A stretch of DNA of 64,000 nt. Origin: CAINDZ01 sp041908585. GTDB lineage: Bacteria; Krumholzibacteriota; Krumholzibacteriia; LZORAL124-64-63. A program made the translations under genes and the position numbers. Location of the stretch: assembly GCA_041908585.1 (NCBI GenBank), contig JAYRFB010000236.1, positions 9,398 to 73,397 of the forward strand. The letters run 5' to 3'. The stretch's first letter is position 1; each line of letters starts with the position of its first letter. The notes under the pieces were generated by a model, which was not told the DNA's origin, did not search any database, and saw nothing but the letters and a program-made list of their open reading frames with translations. Below are positions 8,265 to 16,639 of the stretch, piece after piece.

Positions 8265-8690
8265 TCAAGACGGATCGTGCCCGCGCGGCTTCCGACCGCG
8301 CTCCTTCAGGATCAGGTACACCTGGCGGAAGGCCGCCAGCATCCCCCACAGCATCCCCGCCAGCGACGGCCACGGCTTGCCGCCGAACACGCGCTCGGCC
8401 CCCATCCCCAGCAGGTAGCCGATGGCCGGGCCCACGAGCATCATCATCGGGATGATGGTGTAGATCCCGATGTCGCGTGCACGACGACCGGCCTCTTCCT
8501 GCGTGCGCGCACCAAGCCGAGGGAGGCCGCCCGATCCGCCGCCCCGCGCCTGCCGTTCCTGGCGCAGCCGGCGGCGAAGGTCCTCCACACGCGCCGGGTC
8601 GGGCGGCTCGGGCAGTTCGCGGCGGCCGCCGCCGGTGCCCTCATCACGGCGCTCCTCGCCGCCGTCTTCACCGCGCTCGTCACCCGTCAC
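8265..8690 (-). CDS. AtpZ/AtpI-like small membrane protein
   Basis: A 141-residue protein. The GTG start at 8690 is chosen because GGAAGGAG lies about 7 bp upstream and it overlaps the end of the SagB-like gene by 11 bp, suggesting translational coupling. Residues 1-70 are charged and disordered. Residues 75-98 and 107-128 form two membrane helices with the pattern of AtpZ/AtpI-family proteins (ARDIGIYTIIPMMMLVGP; SLAGMLWGMLAAFRQVY). In ATP synthase operons these assist c-ring assembly or Mg2+ supply. No other atp gene is in the window. Confidence 0.75.
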   Translation of the reverse strand: MTGDERGEDGGEERRDEGTGGGRRELPEPPDPARVEDLRRRLRQERQARGGGSGGLPRLGARTQEEAGRRARDIGIYTIIPMMMLVGPAIGYLLGMGAERVFGGKPWPSLAGMLWGMLAAFRQVYLILKERGRKPRGHDPS

Positions 8691-10464
8691 CGTCCGCTCC
8701 TTCCCTGCGCTCCGCGTACGCCGGCTCCGACTGCAGCCGCGGGTCGTCGATCGGCCCGCCCACCGTGAAATGGTAGAGGCTTTGCCAGCGGCGGTCCACC
8801 AGTCCCAGCGCGCGGTGCACCTCGTCGTCGAAGAAGCAGCCGATGCCGGTGCCGCGCAGTCCGGCCGCCTCGGCCTCCAGGTAGAGCAGCTGGCCGACGG
8901 CGCCGGTCTCCTGGAACAGGCGCGCCCAGGCGGACGGCCCCCCCTGCGCCAGGACGGGCTCGAAGCGGGCCAGCAGTCCCGCGCTGAACACGCCATCGGC
9001 GGCGATGTCCTGCGCGCAGCTTACCTGCCGCGCCGCCTCGCGCAGGTCACCCGTACCCAGGCGGTGCAGCGGCAGGGTCGGCGGGACTCCGGCCGGGCGC
9101 TCCCAGGTGAAGTCGGCGCGCAGGGCATCGCGCAGGTCCGCCTCGTGGTCCGGCGCGCGGCACAGGATGTAAAGGCCGGCGGCAAGGCCGTCGACGCGGT
9201 GCACCAGGAGCACCAGCGACACATCCACCCGGGGGCCGACGGCGCGCAGGGCCGGGTCCGCAGCGGTCGCGGGCAGCGCGGGTATCGCGGGCGGCGCGGG
9301 CGCTGCGGGCGGCGCAGGTGTCGCGGGCGCTGCGGGCGCTGCGGACGGCGCGGACGGCGCGCGCACCGGCAACAGCGCCTGCAGCAGGCGGCAGAACGCG
9401 GGCAGGTCCAGCCCGGTGCGCCCGTCCATGGCGACGGCGCTGCGCCGGCCGCGGATCAGGGTGCCGGCGTCGAGGGGGCGATCGGGATCGCGTGCGCCGG
9501 CGCACGTTCCGGCGCCGGCCGCATCAACGCCGGCCACCCAGACGTCCGCCGCCGGCGCAGCCACGGCCGCAGCCGCTTCGGCGACGAGCGGCCAGTCGTG
9601 GTGCGACGGGCTCAGCCGGTTGGCCACGCCCAGCCACCGCGCGGGCACGGGCGGCTTCGCCTTCAGCGCGCCGCCGGGCCAGGGCCCGGGGACGACCGCC
9701 AGCAGGGCCTCGGCGTGCTCGAATTCAGGACCCCTGTCCGGGTCCAGGCCCAGGAGCGCCGCCAGTTCCCCGGTGCCGACGCCCTCCAGCCGTCGCGCCG
9801 TCCAGCCCAGGCGCGCGGCCGCCAGGCCGATCGCGGCCAGCGCGTGGCCGGCATCGTGCTGGCAGTAGCGGAAGGCGCGCTCGCCGTACTTCCAGGCTTC
9901 GCGCCAGGGGATCGACGAGATCGCCACCAGGAACGAGTCGGCGGGCAGGCCCAGGACCGGGGCGTCGAAGCGGTTCGCGGGCCCGTCGCCCCAGCAGCCG
10001 CGCAGCTCGAGCGCGTGGTCGGCGGGCGCGTAGTGATGCACCCCGCGCGGGTCGATGAGCCAGCCCTCGGTCGGGTGCAGGTTGCCGCTCGAGGGGTTCA
10101 CGCGCAGCGCCCAGCGCGAGACGACCCGGCCGTCGGGGCCGCGAACCTGCTTCCAGGCCGAGAGCGCCAGGCTGTGGAACAGCAGGTCGCCCAGCGTGGC
10201 GTCGGTCACGGGTTGCGGCGCGCCGGCCACGCGCCCCTCGCGCACCGCATCCCAGGTCGGCCCCCGGCCGGTGGCCGTCGGCGGCAGGGGCAATCGCTGC
10301 CGGGGCGCCCCGTCGTGGACGCGGAAGGGGTCCGGCTGGTTGGTCCAGTCCAGCCAGCCCAGGGAGCGGGCGTACCGTCGGACCTGGTGCTTGGTGGCCT
10401 CGTGGTAGGCCGCGATGGCCGCCATGGCAGCCTGACCGTCCGGTCCGGGGTCGTTTCCGGTCAT
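8680..10464 (-). CDS. SagB/ThcOx-type nitroreductase with two tandem domains
   Basis: A 594-residue protein of the FMN-dependent nitroreductase superfamily, SagB-like branch. The first domain (about 90-330) has RVNPSSGNLHPTEGWL and RAFRYCQHDAGHALAAIG. After an Ala/Pro-rich linker (about 385-425), the second (about 425-590) has an LYILCRAP strand and SWARLFQETGAVGQLLYLEA. SagB relatives oxidise azolines in peptide natural products, but this double-domain form is also found outside such clusters, and no cyclodehydratase or precursor peptide is nearby. The substrate is therefore open. The low-complexity linker DNA is at about 9255-9360. Confidence 0.85.
   Translation of the reverse strand: MTGNDPGPDGQAAMAAIAAYHEATKHQVRRYARSLGWLDWTNQPDPFRVHDGAPRQRLPLPPTATGRGPTWDAVREGRVAGAPQPVTDATLGDLLFHSLALSAWKQVRGPDGRVVSRWALRVNPSSGNLHPTEGWLIDPRGVHHYAPADHALELRGCWGDGPANRFDAPVLGLPADSFLVAISSIPWREAWKYGERAFRYCQHDAGHALAAIGLAAARLGWTARRLEGVGTGELAALLGLDPDRGPEFEHAEALLAVVPGPWPGGALKAKPPVPARWLGVANRLSPSHHDWPLVAEAAAAVAAPAADVWVAGVDAAGAGTCAGARDPDRPLDAGTLIRGRRSAVAMDGRTGLDLPAFCRLLQALLPVRAPSAPSAAPAAPATPAPPAAPAPPAIPALPATAADPALRAVGPRVDVSLVLLVHRVDGLAAGLYILCRAPDHEADLRDALRADFTWERPAGVPPTLPLHRLGTGDLREAARQVSCAQDIAADGVFSAGLLARFEPVLAQGGPSAWARLFQETGAVGQLLYLEAEAAGLRGTGIGCFFDDEVHRALGLVDRRWQSLYHFTVGGPIDDPRLQSEPAYAERREGADGDG
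9491..9506. repeat. Palindrome CGTGCGCCGGCGCACG inside the SagB-like gene
   Basis: A perfect 16-bp match to the GTGC form of the dispersed palindrome, but inside coding DNA (about residue 320). It may be chance in GC-rich sequence. Confidence 0.4.
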
Positions 10465-10601
10465 TCCCTGTGGCTCCTTGAGGTTGCCGGGGCGTCCCGT
10501 CGGGGGGCCTGAACCCGGGCGGAACGAGAAATAGTGTAAAACCGACGATTTTCCGGCCGATCCCGTCAGCCGTAACCGTGTCAGACCCGGGAGGGGCCTG
10601 C

Positions 10602-12587
10602 TTGTCCTCGATCGCCGACAAGGACCTGCCGTCGCCGGCCGGCGAGACGCCCGCCACGCTCGCGCCCGAGCACGCCGAGCTGCTGGCGGCGCTCGACCGC
10701 ATGCTGACGGTGGGTTCGTACTACCCGCCCGGCCATGAAAAATACCGCGAGGTGGCCAAGGCCGCCCATCGTGCGGTCGCGCGCGCGGCCGGTCCGCAGG
10801 GCGTGGTGGCCATCGAGGTGAACGAGGCCGGCCTGACGATGGGCCCCTCGCTGGCGCCCGCCGACGGCCGCGAGGCCAAGCGCCTGCACAAGCTGCTGCT
10901 GCCGCTGGACATCGCCCTGCTGGAGATCGACCAGGACACGAGCGCCGAGGACCTGCACGCCGCGCTGCTCGCGCTCAAGAAGCAGCAGTCGGAGCTGGGG
11001 TCGTCGCGGGCCTACCGCGCCATCGAGGTCACCGGCCTGCCGGCGAGCGTGCGCGCGACCAGCCGCCAGCTCTACGTGAAGATGCGCCACAAGATGGTCG
11101 GCAGCGGCGGCACGCGGCCGAACGTCGACGCCTTCGACCCGAACACGATCCCCGATGCGATGCTGGTCGCCACGCCCGATGGCCAGAAGCTCGAGCGCGA
11201 GTTCCTGGCCGTGGTGCGCGGCATCATGACCGGCGCCGACCCGCAGAAACTGCAGCGGCTGCACGAGACGCCGATCGACCGCATCACGCAGGTGCTGGGC
11301 GAATGGATCCCCGACGCGGCGATCCGCGCGATGAAGGACATCATCGACCGCCTGGCCGAGACGAACTCCGACCCGATGGTGCTCGAGGCCCTGGTGGCCC
11401 ATGCCACGAAGGCGCTGGAGCTGACCGGGGACAGCGAGATGGTCGAGCTCGCGTTCCAGCGCCTGCGCGTCGAGCGCGAGGTGAAGGGCGAGTCGCGGCC
11501 CCTGCTGGAGAACCGGCCCCGGCCGCGCGGCGTCAAGCGGACGCCGGTGACCTACACCATGACGCGGGCGCAGCTGGGCGCGCTGGTCGATGCCGTCGCC
11601 GCCTCGGAGCGGCCCATCGAGGACCTCGACGCCGGGACCAACGCCGACTGCCTGGCGATCTGCTACCAGATCCTGGCGGCGGCGCCGTCGCCGGAGCTGA
11701 CCGAGCAGGTTGCCGCGTTGATGGAATCGATGGTGGCCGGCGACAACTGCTCGGCGCGCGACTTGGACGCGGCACGCGATGCGCTGCGCGCGACCTTCCA
11801 GCAGGGCTGGAGCCCGCAGACGCCGGACCTGGCCCGGGCGATCCTGGCGCCGATGCGCATGGTGCGGCCGGGCAAGCTGAGCTGGCTGTGGCTGGCGGTG
11901 TGGGAGGGCCTGCTGGAGGCGGCGCACAAGGAGGCCGCCTGGCCGCTGCTGGTCAACGACCTGCTGCTGGGCATCGAGTGGGACGATCCGGCGGGCAGGC
12001 TGCAGCTCTTCGCGGAGCTGACCGACCTGGACGTCCGCGAGCGCCTGGACCTGCTGGCCCGCCTGGAGGAGCTGCCGGCGCTGCGCGGGAAGCAGGTGGA
12101 TGCCCGCCTGCTGGACGCGCCGGCGCCGCTGCTGTTCCCCGTGTACCGGCTCCTGCTGCGCTCGTCGCTGAGCGAGGAGCTGGGGCCCCTGCTGGCGGCG
12201 CGCCTGGCGCGCCAGGACGCGCACCCGCTGGTGCGGCAGCTGGTGGCTTGCCTCGGGGGCTGGGACCGCTCGCACCTGCGTCTCTACCAGGCGATGCTCG
12301 AGCAGGGCGTTGCCGAACGCGTGGTGCCGGCCCTGGCCGACCAGGCCGGCCGCTACCTGCGCGGCATCGTGTCCCGGCTGGAGGACGACGAGCTGGCCGA
12401 GCCCTGGGTGCCGGGAGCCATCGAATGGCTGAGCCGCCTGCGCGTGGGCGGGGCCACGGAGGTGCTGCGCGACATCGTTGCGGAAAGGCGCTGGCTGTTC
12501 ATCCCCGTCTGGCCTGCCGCCGCGCGCGACGCCGCCCGCGCGGCCCTGGAGAAGCTCGAGGGGACGCCGCAGGAGGAATCGAAGTGA
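10602..12587 (+). CDS. Large helical (HEAT-like) protein paired with an HD-GYP protein
   Basis: A 661-residue soluble protein of unknown function. The TTG at 10602 is preferred because GGAGGGG lies 5-6 bp upstream; an in-frame GTG at 10578 has no ribosome site. The first 150 or so residues (SYYPPGHEKYREVAKAAHRA, a Gly-Pro strand region, TSAEDLHAALLALKK) resemble the N-terminal region of the next protein. The rest is rich in Leu/Ala/Glu helices consistent with HEAT-type repeats. It overlaps the HD-GYP gene by 4 bp, so the two products are probably made together and may act in one signalling complex. Confidence 0.75.
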   Translation: MSSIADKDLPSPAGETPATLAPEHAELLAALDRMLTVGSYYPPGHEKYREVAKAAHRAVARAAGPQGVVAIEVNEAGLTMGPSLAPADGREAKRLHKLLLPLDIALLEIDQDTSAEDLHAALLALKKQQSELGSSRAYRAIEVTGLPASVRATSRQLYVKMRHKMVGSGGTRPNVDAFDPNTIPDAMLVATPDGQKLEREFLAVVRGIMTGADPQKLQRLHETPIDRITQVLGEWIPDAAIRAMKDIIDRLAETNSDPMVLEALVAHATKALELTGDSEMVELAFQRLRVEREVKGESRPLLENRPRPRGVKRTPVTYTMTRAQLGALVDAVAASERPIEDLDAGTNADCLAICYQILAAAPSPELTEQVAALMESMVAGDNCSARDLDAARDALRATFQQGWSPQTPDLARAILAPMRMVRPGKLSWLWLAVWEGLLEAAHKEAAWPLLVNDLLLGIEWDDPAGRLQLFAELTDLDVRERLDLLARLEELPALRGKQVDARLLDAPAPLLFPVYRLLLRSSLSEELGPLLAARLARQDAHPLVRQLVACLGGWDRSHLRLYQAMLEQGVAERVVPALADQAGRYLRGIVSRLEDDELAEPWVPGAIEWLSRLRVGGATEVLRDIVAERRWLFIPVWPAAARDAARAALEKLEGTPQEESK

Positions 12588-14107
12588 GCGCCACCTTCAG
12601 CGACCTGATCATCATGCTCTCGAGCGGCATCACGCAGCGCCGGCTCTACTTCGACGCGCACCCGAAGGTGCAGGCGCTGGGCCGCGACTTCGCGGCGAAA
12701 CTGGATGCCCGCCTGCGCGAGTCGGAAGAGAACGCCTTCTTCTTCGGCGTGCTGAACGGCAAGTTCATCCGCGACGGCCGCTTCCTGGTGGGGCCATCCA
12801 TCGCGGGGCGGAGCCTGATCGAGTTCGCCGAACGCCTCGGCTGCGGCGGCTTCCTCTTCCAGCAGCACGTGACCGCCGACGAGGTCGCCGCGTTCTTCCG
12901 CCTGGCCGCCGGCCTTCGCGAGCGCACCGGCTCGCTGGACGAATCGATGGCGATGCTGCGCGCCGAGGGCATCCGGCTGATCGAGCTGACGCCGCACTTC
13001 CGGCAGGCGGACCCGAACCGGCCGGTGGACCAGGTGGACTTCTCGACGGTGGACCCGTCGCTGATCCAGTTCGACTTCACCGAGGACGACGAGGACGGCG
13101 AGGGCGGCCTGGGCCGCTCCATCCAGAACGACCTGGCGCCGCTGCTGCCCATCTTCCAGTCGATGTACGAGACGGTGGCCAGCAACCACGCCGTGGTCGG
13201 GCGCGATGGCGAGCTGGACCTGGCGCGCACGCAATCGGTGAGCGAGCAGCTGCAGGTCCGCGCGGACCGCGAGACCATGGACATCATGAACCTGATGCGC
13301 TACCCCGACTACGACAGCTACACGATCGGGCACTCGGTGCGCGTGTCGACGCTGGCGCTGACGGTGGGGCGCGAGATGGGCTGGCCCGAGCACCGGCTGG
13401 GCGAGCTGGCGACCGCCGGCCTGCTGCACGACCTGGGCAAGGCCAAGGTTCCCGACGAGATCCTCTACAAGCCGGGCAAGCTGGACGACGAGGAGCGGAA
13501 GCTCGCCGAGTCGCACGCCGAGATCGGCGCGCGCCTGCTGATGGGCCGCCCCGACGTGACGCCGATGGTGCTGGCCGCGGCCTGGGGCCATCACATCCGC
13601 CAGGACGGCGGCGGCTACCCGAAGATGCCCGAGTGGGCCGTGCGCAGCCCCATCGGCGGGCTGATCCAGGTCTGCGACGTGTTCGAGGCCCTGACCGCCG
13701 CGCGTCCCTACAAGAACCCGATGCCGCCGCGGCGCGCCTTCGAGATCATCTTCAAGGACCGCTCAGCCTTCCACCCCAACGCGCTCATGGCGCTGGTGCG
13801 GGCGGTGGGCCTGTATCCGCCGGGCAGCGAGGTGGTGCTCAACGACGGCAGCCGCGGCTACGTCACCGCGCGCGGCTCGAAGTGGGACAGCCCGCTGGTG
13901 CGCATCACGAAGGACAAGACCGGCCGCCGCCTGGAACGCGACGACCAGTTCCTGATCGACCTGGCCGACAACAAGAAGCTGGAAGTGGCGGACTTCCTGT
14001 CGGTGAGCATCGACCCCGACGGCAAGCCGGTGGCCGGCGCCCCGGACGAGGCGCCGGAGGGTGACGGGAAGTCCGTCGACGAGCTGCTGACCGACGCCCG
14101 GATCTGA
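12584..14107 (+). CDS. HD-GYP domain phosphodiesterase-like protein
   Basis: A 507-residue protein starting at a GTG that overlaps the upstream stop (GTGA), with GGAGG about 8 bp before it. Residues 1-125 form the same type of N-terminal domain as the upstream protein (RRLYFDAHPKVQALG). The HD-GYP domain lies at about 225-430: LLHDLGKAKVPDEIL (His282-Asp283), SHAEIGARLL, GHHIRQDGGGYP (His336-His337, GYP 344-346) and CDVFEALTAARPYK. All metal ligands look intact, so hydrolysis of cyclic di-GMP or a related dinucleotide is likely. The next operon is polyphosphate-related. Confidence 0.9.
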   Translation: MSATFSDLIIMLSSGITQRRLYFDAHPKVQALGRDFAAKLDARLRESEENAFFFGVLNGKFIRDGRFLVGPSIAGRSLIEFAERLGCGGFLFQQHVTADEVAAFFRLAAGLRERTGSLDESMAMLRAEGIRLIELTPHFRQADPNRPVDQVDFSTVDPSLIQFDFTEDDEDGEGGLGRSIQNDLAPLLPIFQSMYETVASNHAVVGRDGELDLARTQSVSEQLQVRADRETMDIMNLMRYPDYDSYTIGHSVRVSTLALTVGREMGWPEHRLGELATAGLLHDLGKAKVPDEILYKPGKLDDEERKLAESHAEIGARLLMGRPDVTPMVLAAAWGHHIRQDGGGYPKMPEWAVRSPIGGLIQVCDVFEALTAARPYKNPMPPRRAFEIIFKDRSAFHPNALMALVRAVGLYPPGSEVVLNDGSRGYVTARGSKWDSPLVRITKDKTGRRLERDDQFLIDLADNKKLEVADFLSVSIDPDGKPVAGAPDEAPEGDGKSVDELLTDARI

Positions 14108-14247
14108 GGATCCGGCCTCCCGCCGGCGCCTGAATGTTAATTTTCTGCAAGCGCCTCCCCGCCCGGTGGACACCGGACCCGCCTCTGTATTGAATGTAGA
14201 GTTCCACCGGCAGCGTCCGCGACACCCTTGGGCGGTGGGAGAGCCCC

Positions 14248-15750
14248 GTGCAGAACATCGCCGCCATCGACGCCGGCTCCAACGGCATCCGCATGGCCGT
14301 CGCCCGGCTGGGACCGGACGGGCGGATGCAGGTCCTCAGCGCCGCCCGCGCGCCCGTGCGCCTGGGCGCGGACGCCTTCGCCCACGGCCAGATCTCCGAA
14401 CCGACGATGCAGGCGGCCGCCGAGACGTTCGTCCGCTTCCGCAAGGCGGCGGCCGACCTCATGGTCACCCGGCTGCGGGCCGTGGCGACCAGCGCGCTGC
14501 GCGAGGCCGGCAACAGCGACGTCCTGGTCGACCTCATCGCGCGCGAGACGGGCATCAACGTCGAGGTCATCAGCGGCGAGGAGGAATCCCGCCTGATCCA
14601 CCTGGCCATCGGCAAGGTCGTGGACCTGGGCAGGCGGCGCGCGATGCTGATCGACATCGGCGGCGGCAGCGTCGAGGTGACGCTCACCGAGGGCGAGAAC
14701 ATCGTCTCCTCCGAGAGCTACCGCATGGGCACGGTGCGGCTCCTGCAGAAGTTCGACGGCAACGGCCGGTCGTGGCAGTCGTTCAACCGCATGGTGAAGG
14801 AGTACGCCGAGGCCACGCGCCGCCGGCTTGACCGCGAGATCGGGCGGCAGGGCATCGAGCTCTGCGTGGGAACGGGCGGCAACATCGAGGAGATGGGCGA
14901 GCTCGCGAAGCGCATCTTCCGCCGTGATTCGGCCCGACTGATCACCCAGCGGGACCTGCGGGACCTGGGCGACCTGCTGGGCGCGCTGACGCCGTCCGAG
15001 CGCGCCGCGCGCTACGACCTGCGCCCGGATCGCGCGGACGTGATCATGCCGGCGTGCGTGGTCCTGCAGAGCCTGGTGAAGACGGCCGGCGTGCGCGAGG
15101 TGCTGATCCCGGGCGTCGGGCTCAAGGATGGCGTCCTGTGGGACCTGGCCGCGCAGGCCGACCCGCGGCCGCCGCGACGCGAGCAGGTGTGGTCGTCGGC
15201 GGTTCACCTGGGCGGGAAGTACGCGCTCGACGCCGAGCACGGCGGCATCGTCGCCGACCTGGCCACGCAGATCTTCGACCAGACGACGACGCTCCACGGC
15301 CTGGGCGCCGAGGAACGCCTGGTGCTGGAGGTCGCGGCGCTGCTCCACGACATCGGCTACTTCGTCAACGCCATCGACCATGACCGCCACGGGCACTACC
15401 TGCTGCACAACAGCTTCCTGTTCGGGCTCTCGGAGTCCCAGCAGGCGGTGGTGGCGAACATCGTGCGCTACCACCGCAAGACGGCCCCCACCCTGGAGCA
15501 CGGCCACTTCAAGGCGCTGGCGCCCCGCGACCGCGTCATGGTCAACAAGCTGTGCGCCCTGCTGCGGCTGGCCGACGGCATCGACACCGGCCATGCCGGG
15601 CGCGTGCGGCGCGTCGGGCTGACCGGCGCCCGCTCGCGCTGGACGTTGACGCTGGAGGGCGAGGGCGACCTGGCCCTGGAGAAGTGGACGCTGACCAAGC
15701 GACGCGCGCTGTTCCAGGACGTCTTCGGCGTCGAACTGGCGATCGCATGA
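14248..15750 (+). CDS. ppx: Ppx/GppA exopolyphosphatase family protein with C-terminal HD domain
   Basis: A 500-residue protein starting at a GTG, with GGGAG about 8 bp upstream. The N-terminal ASKHA-type half shows DAGSNGIRMAVARLG (DAGSN at 8-12), the EEESRL loop and DIGGGSVEVTL, all typical of Ppx/GppA enzymes that hydrolyse polyphosphate or pppGpp. The C-terminal half is an HD domain with His367-Asp368 in ALLHDIGYF, as in E. coli-type Ppx. It heads a tight group with the CHAD gene (10 bp gap) and ppk1 (ATGA overlap). GppA activity cannot be excluded by sequence. Confidence 0.93.
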   Translation: MQNIAAIDAGSNGIRMAVARLGPDGRMQVLSAARAPVRLGADAFAHGQISEPTMQAAAETFVRFRKAAADLMVTRLRAVATSALREAGNSDVLVDLIARETGINVEVISGEEESRLIHLAIGKVVDLGRRRAMLIDIGGGSVEVTLTEGENIVSSESYRMGTVRLLQKFDGNGRSWQSFNRMVKEYAEATRRRLDREIGRQGIELCVGTGGNIEEMGELAKRIFRRDSARLITQRDLRDLGDLLGALTPSERAARYDLRPDRADVIMPACVVLQSLVKTAGVREVLIPGVGLKDGVLWDLAAQADPRPPRREQVWSSAVHLGGKYALDAEHGGIVADLATQIFDQTTTLHGLGAEERLVLEVAALLHDIGYFVNAIDHDRHGHYLLHNSFLFGLSESQQAVVANIVRYHRKTAPTLEHGHFKALAPRDRVMVNKLCALLRLADGIDTGHAGRVRRVGLTGARSRWTLTLEGEGDLALEKWTLTKRRALFQDVFGVELAIA

Positions 15751-15760
15751 GGCGGGCGTG

Positions 15761-16639
15761 ATGGAGGCGGCGCAGCTCTTCCTGGACGCCTTCGACCGGC
15801 GCCGCGAGAACTTCCTGGTGCGCCTGAAGGCGTGCCGCGAGGACTTCTCCGAGGCATCGGTGCACGACCTGCGCGTGGCCGCACGGCGCCTGATCGCGTT
15901 CGTGGAGGTGGCCGGGCTGCTGGAAGGTCGCGGGAAGCCGTCGCGGGCGCGAAGGCAGCTGAAGGATCTCATCGACGGCTTCGACGAGCTGCGCGACACG
16001 CAGGTCATGCAGGCCAGCCTGGACGAGCACCTGCGCGAGGAGCCGTCGCTGGTGGCGCTGCGCGAGCACCTGCTGGCGCAGGAGCAGGAGCTGCTGCGGG
16101 GCGCGCGGCGCGCGGCGCGCAGCTTCGGGACGAGGCAGCTCAAGGACCGCCTGAAGCGGCTGCGCGCGCGGCTGGCGGAGCAGCTGCGGTCGCCCGACCC
16201 GGACCTGGACCCGTTCGCGCCGGTCGACGAGGCGTACGCGCGCGTCGTCAGCCGTGACGCCGCCGCCGATCCCCAGGACACGGCAACCATCCACCGCGTG
16301 CGGCTGGCCTTCAAGAAGTTCCGCTATCGCTTCGAGATCGTGCAGCCCGCCGTTCCGGCGCTGCCGCCGGACCACGCCGCGCGCCTGCACACCTACCAGA
16401 CGCTGGTGGGCCGGGTCCAGGACGCCGAGACATTCCTCGGGCTGGCCCGCGACTGCGCCGCCGGCAATCCCGGCTTCGAGTCCGCGGCGGCGCTGGCCTT
16501 CTACACCCGCCTGCGCGCCGAGGCCCTCGACGAGTGGCTGGCCAGCCGCGCGGCGCTGTCCGGGTTCTGGCGGGCGGAACCTGCCGCGCCGTTCCCCTGG
16601 CTGGCCGCGCGACCGCGGCGCCGGGAGACCCGCCCATGA
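15761..16639 (+). CDS. CHAD domain protein
   Basis: A 292-residue all-helical protein with two CHAD halves. Conserved features include ASVHDLRVAARRLIAFVEV near residue 30-50 and TIHRVRLAFKKFRYRFEIV near 175-195, where His and many Arg/Lys residues form the basic pocket. CHAD domains bind inorganic polyphosphate and localise to polyphosphate granules, which fits its position between ppx and ppk1. A GTG three bases upstream (15758) is an alternative start. Its stop overlaps the ppk1 ATG. Confidence 0.92.
   Translation: MEAAQLFLDAFDRRRENFLVRLKACREDFSEASVHDLRVAARRLIAFVEVAGLLEGRGKPSRARRQLKDLIDGFDELRDTQVMQASLDEHLREEPSLVALREHLLAQEQELLRGARRAARSFGTRQLKDRLKRLRARLAEQLRSPDPDLDPFAPVDEAYARVVSRDAAADPQDTATIHRVRLAFKKFRYRFEIVQPAVPALPPDHAARLHTYQTLVGRVQDAETFLGLARDCAAGNPGFESAAALAFYTRLRAEALDEWLASRAALSGFWRAEPAAPFPWLAARPRRRETRP

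Noticed and set aside
9255..9360. Minisatellite-like GCGGGCGCT repeats
   Set aside because: They encode the Ala/Pro-rich linker of the SagB-like protein and are low-complexity coding DNA.
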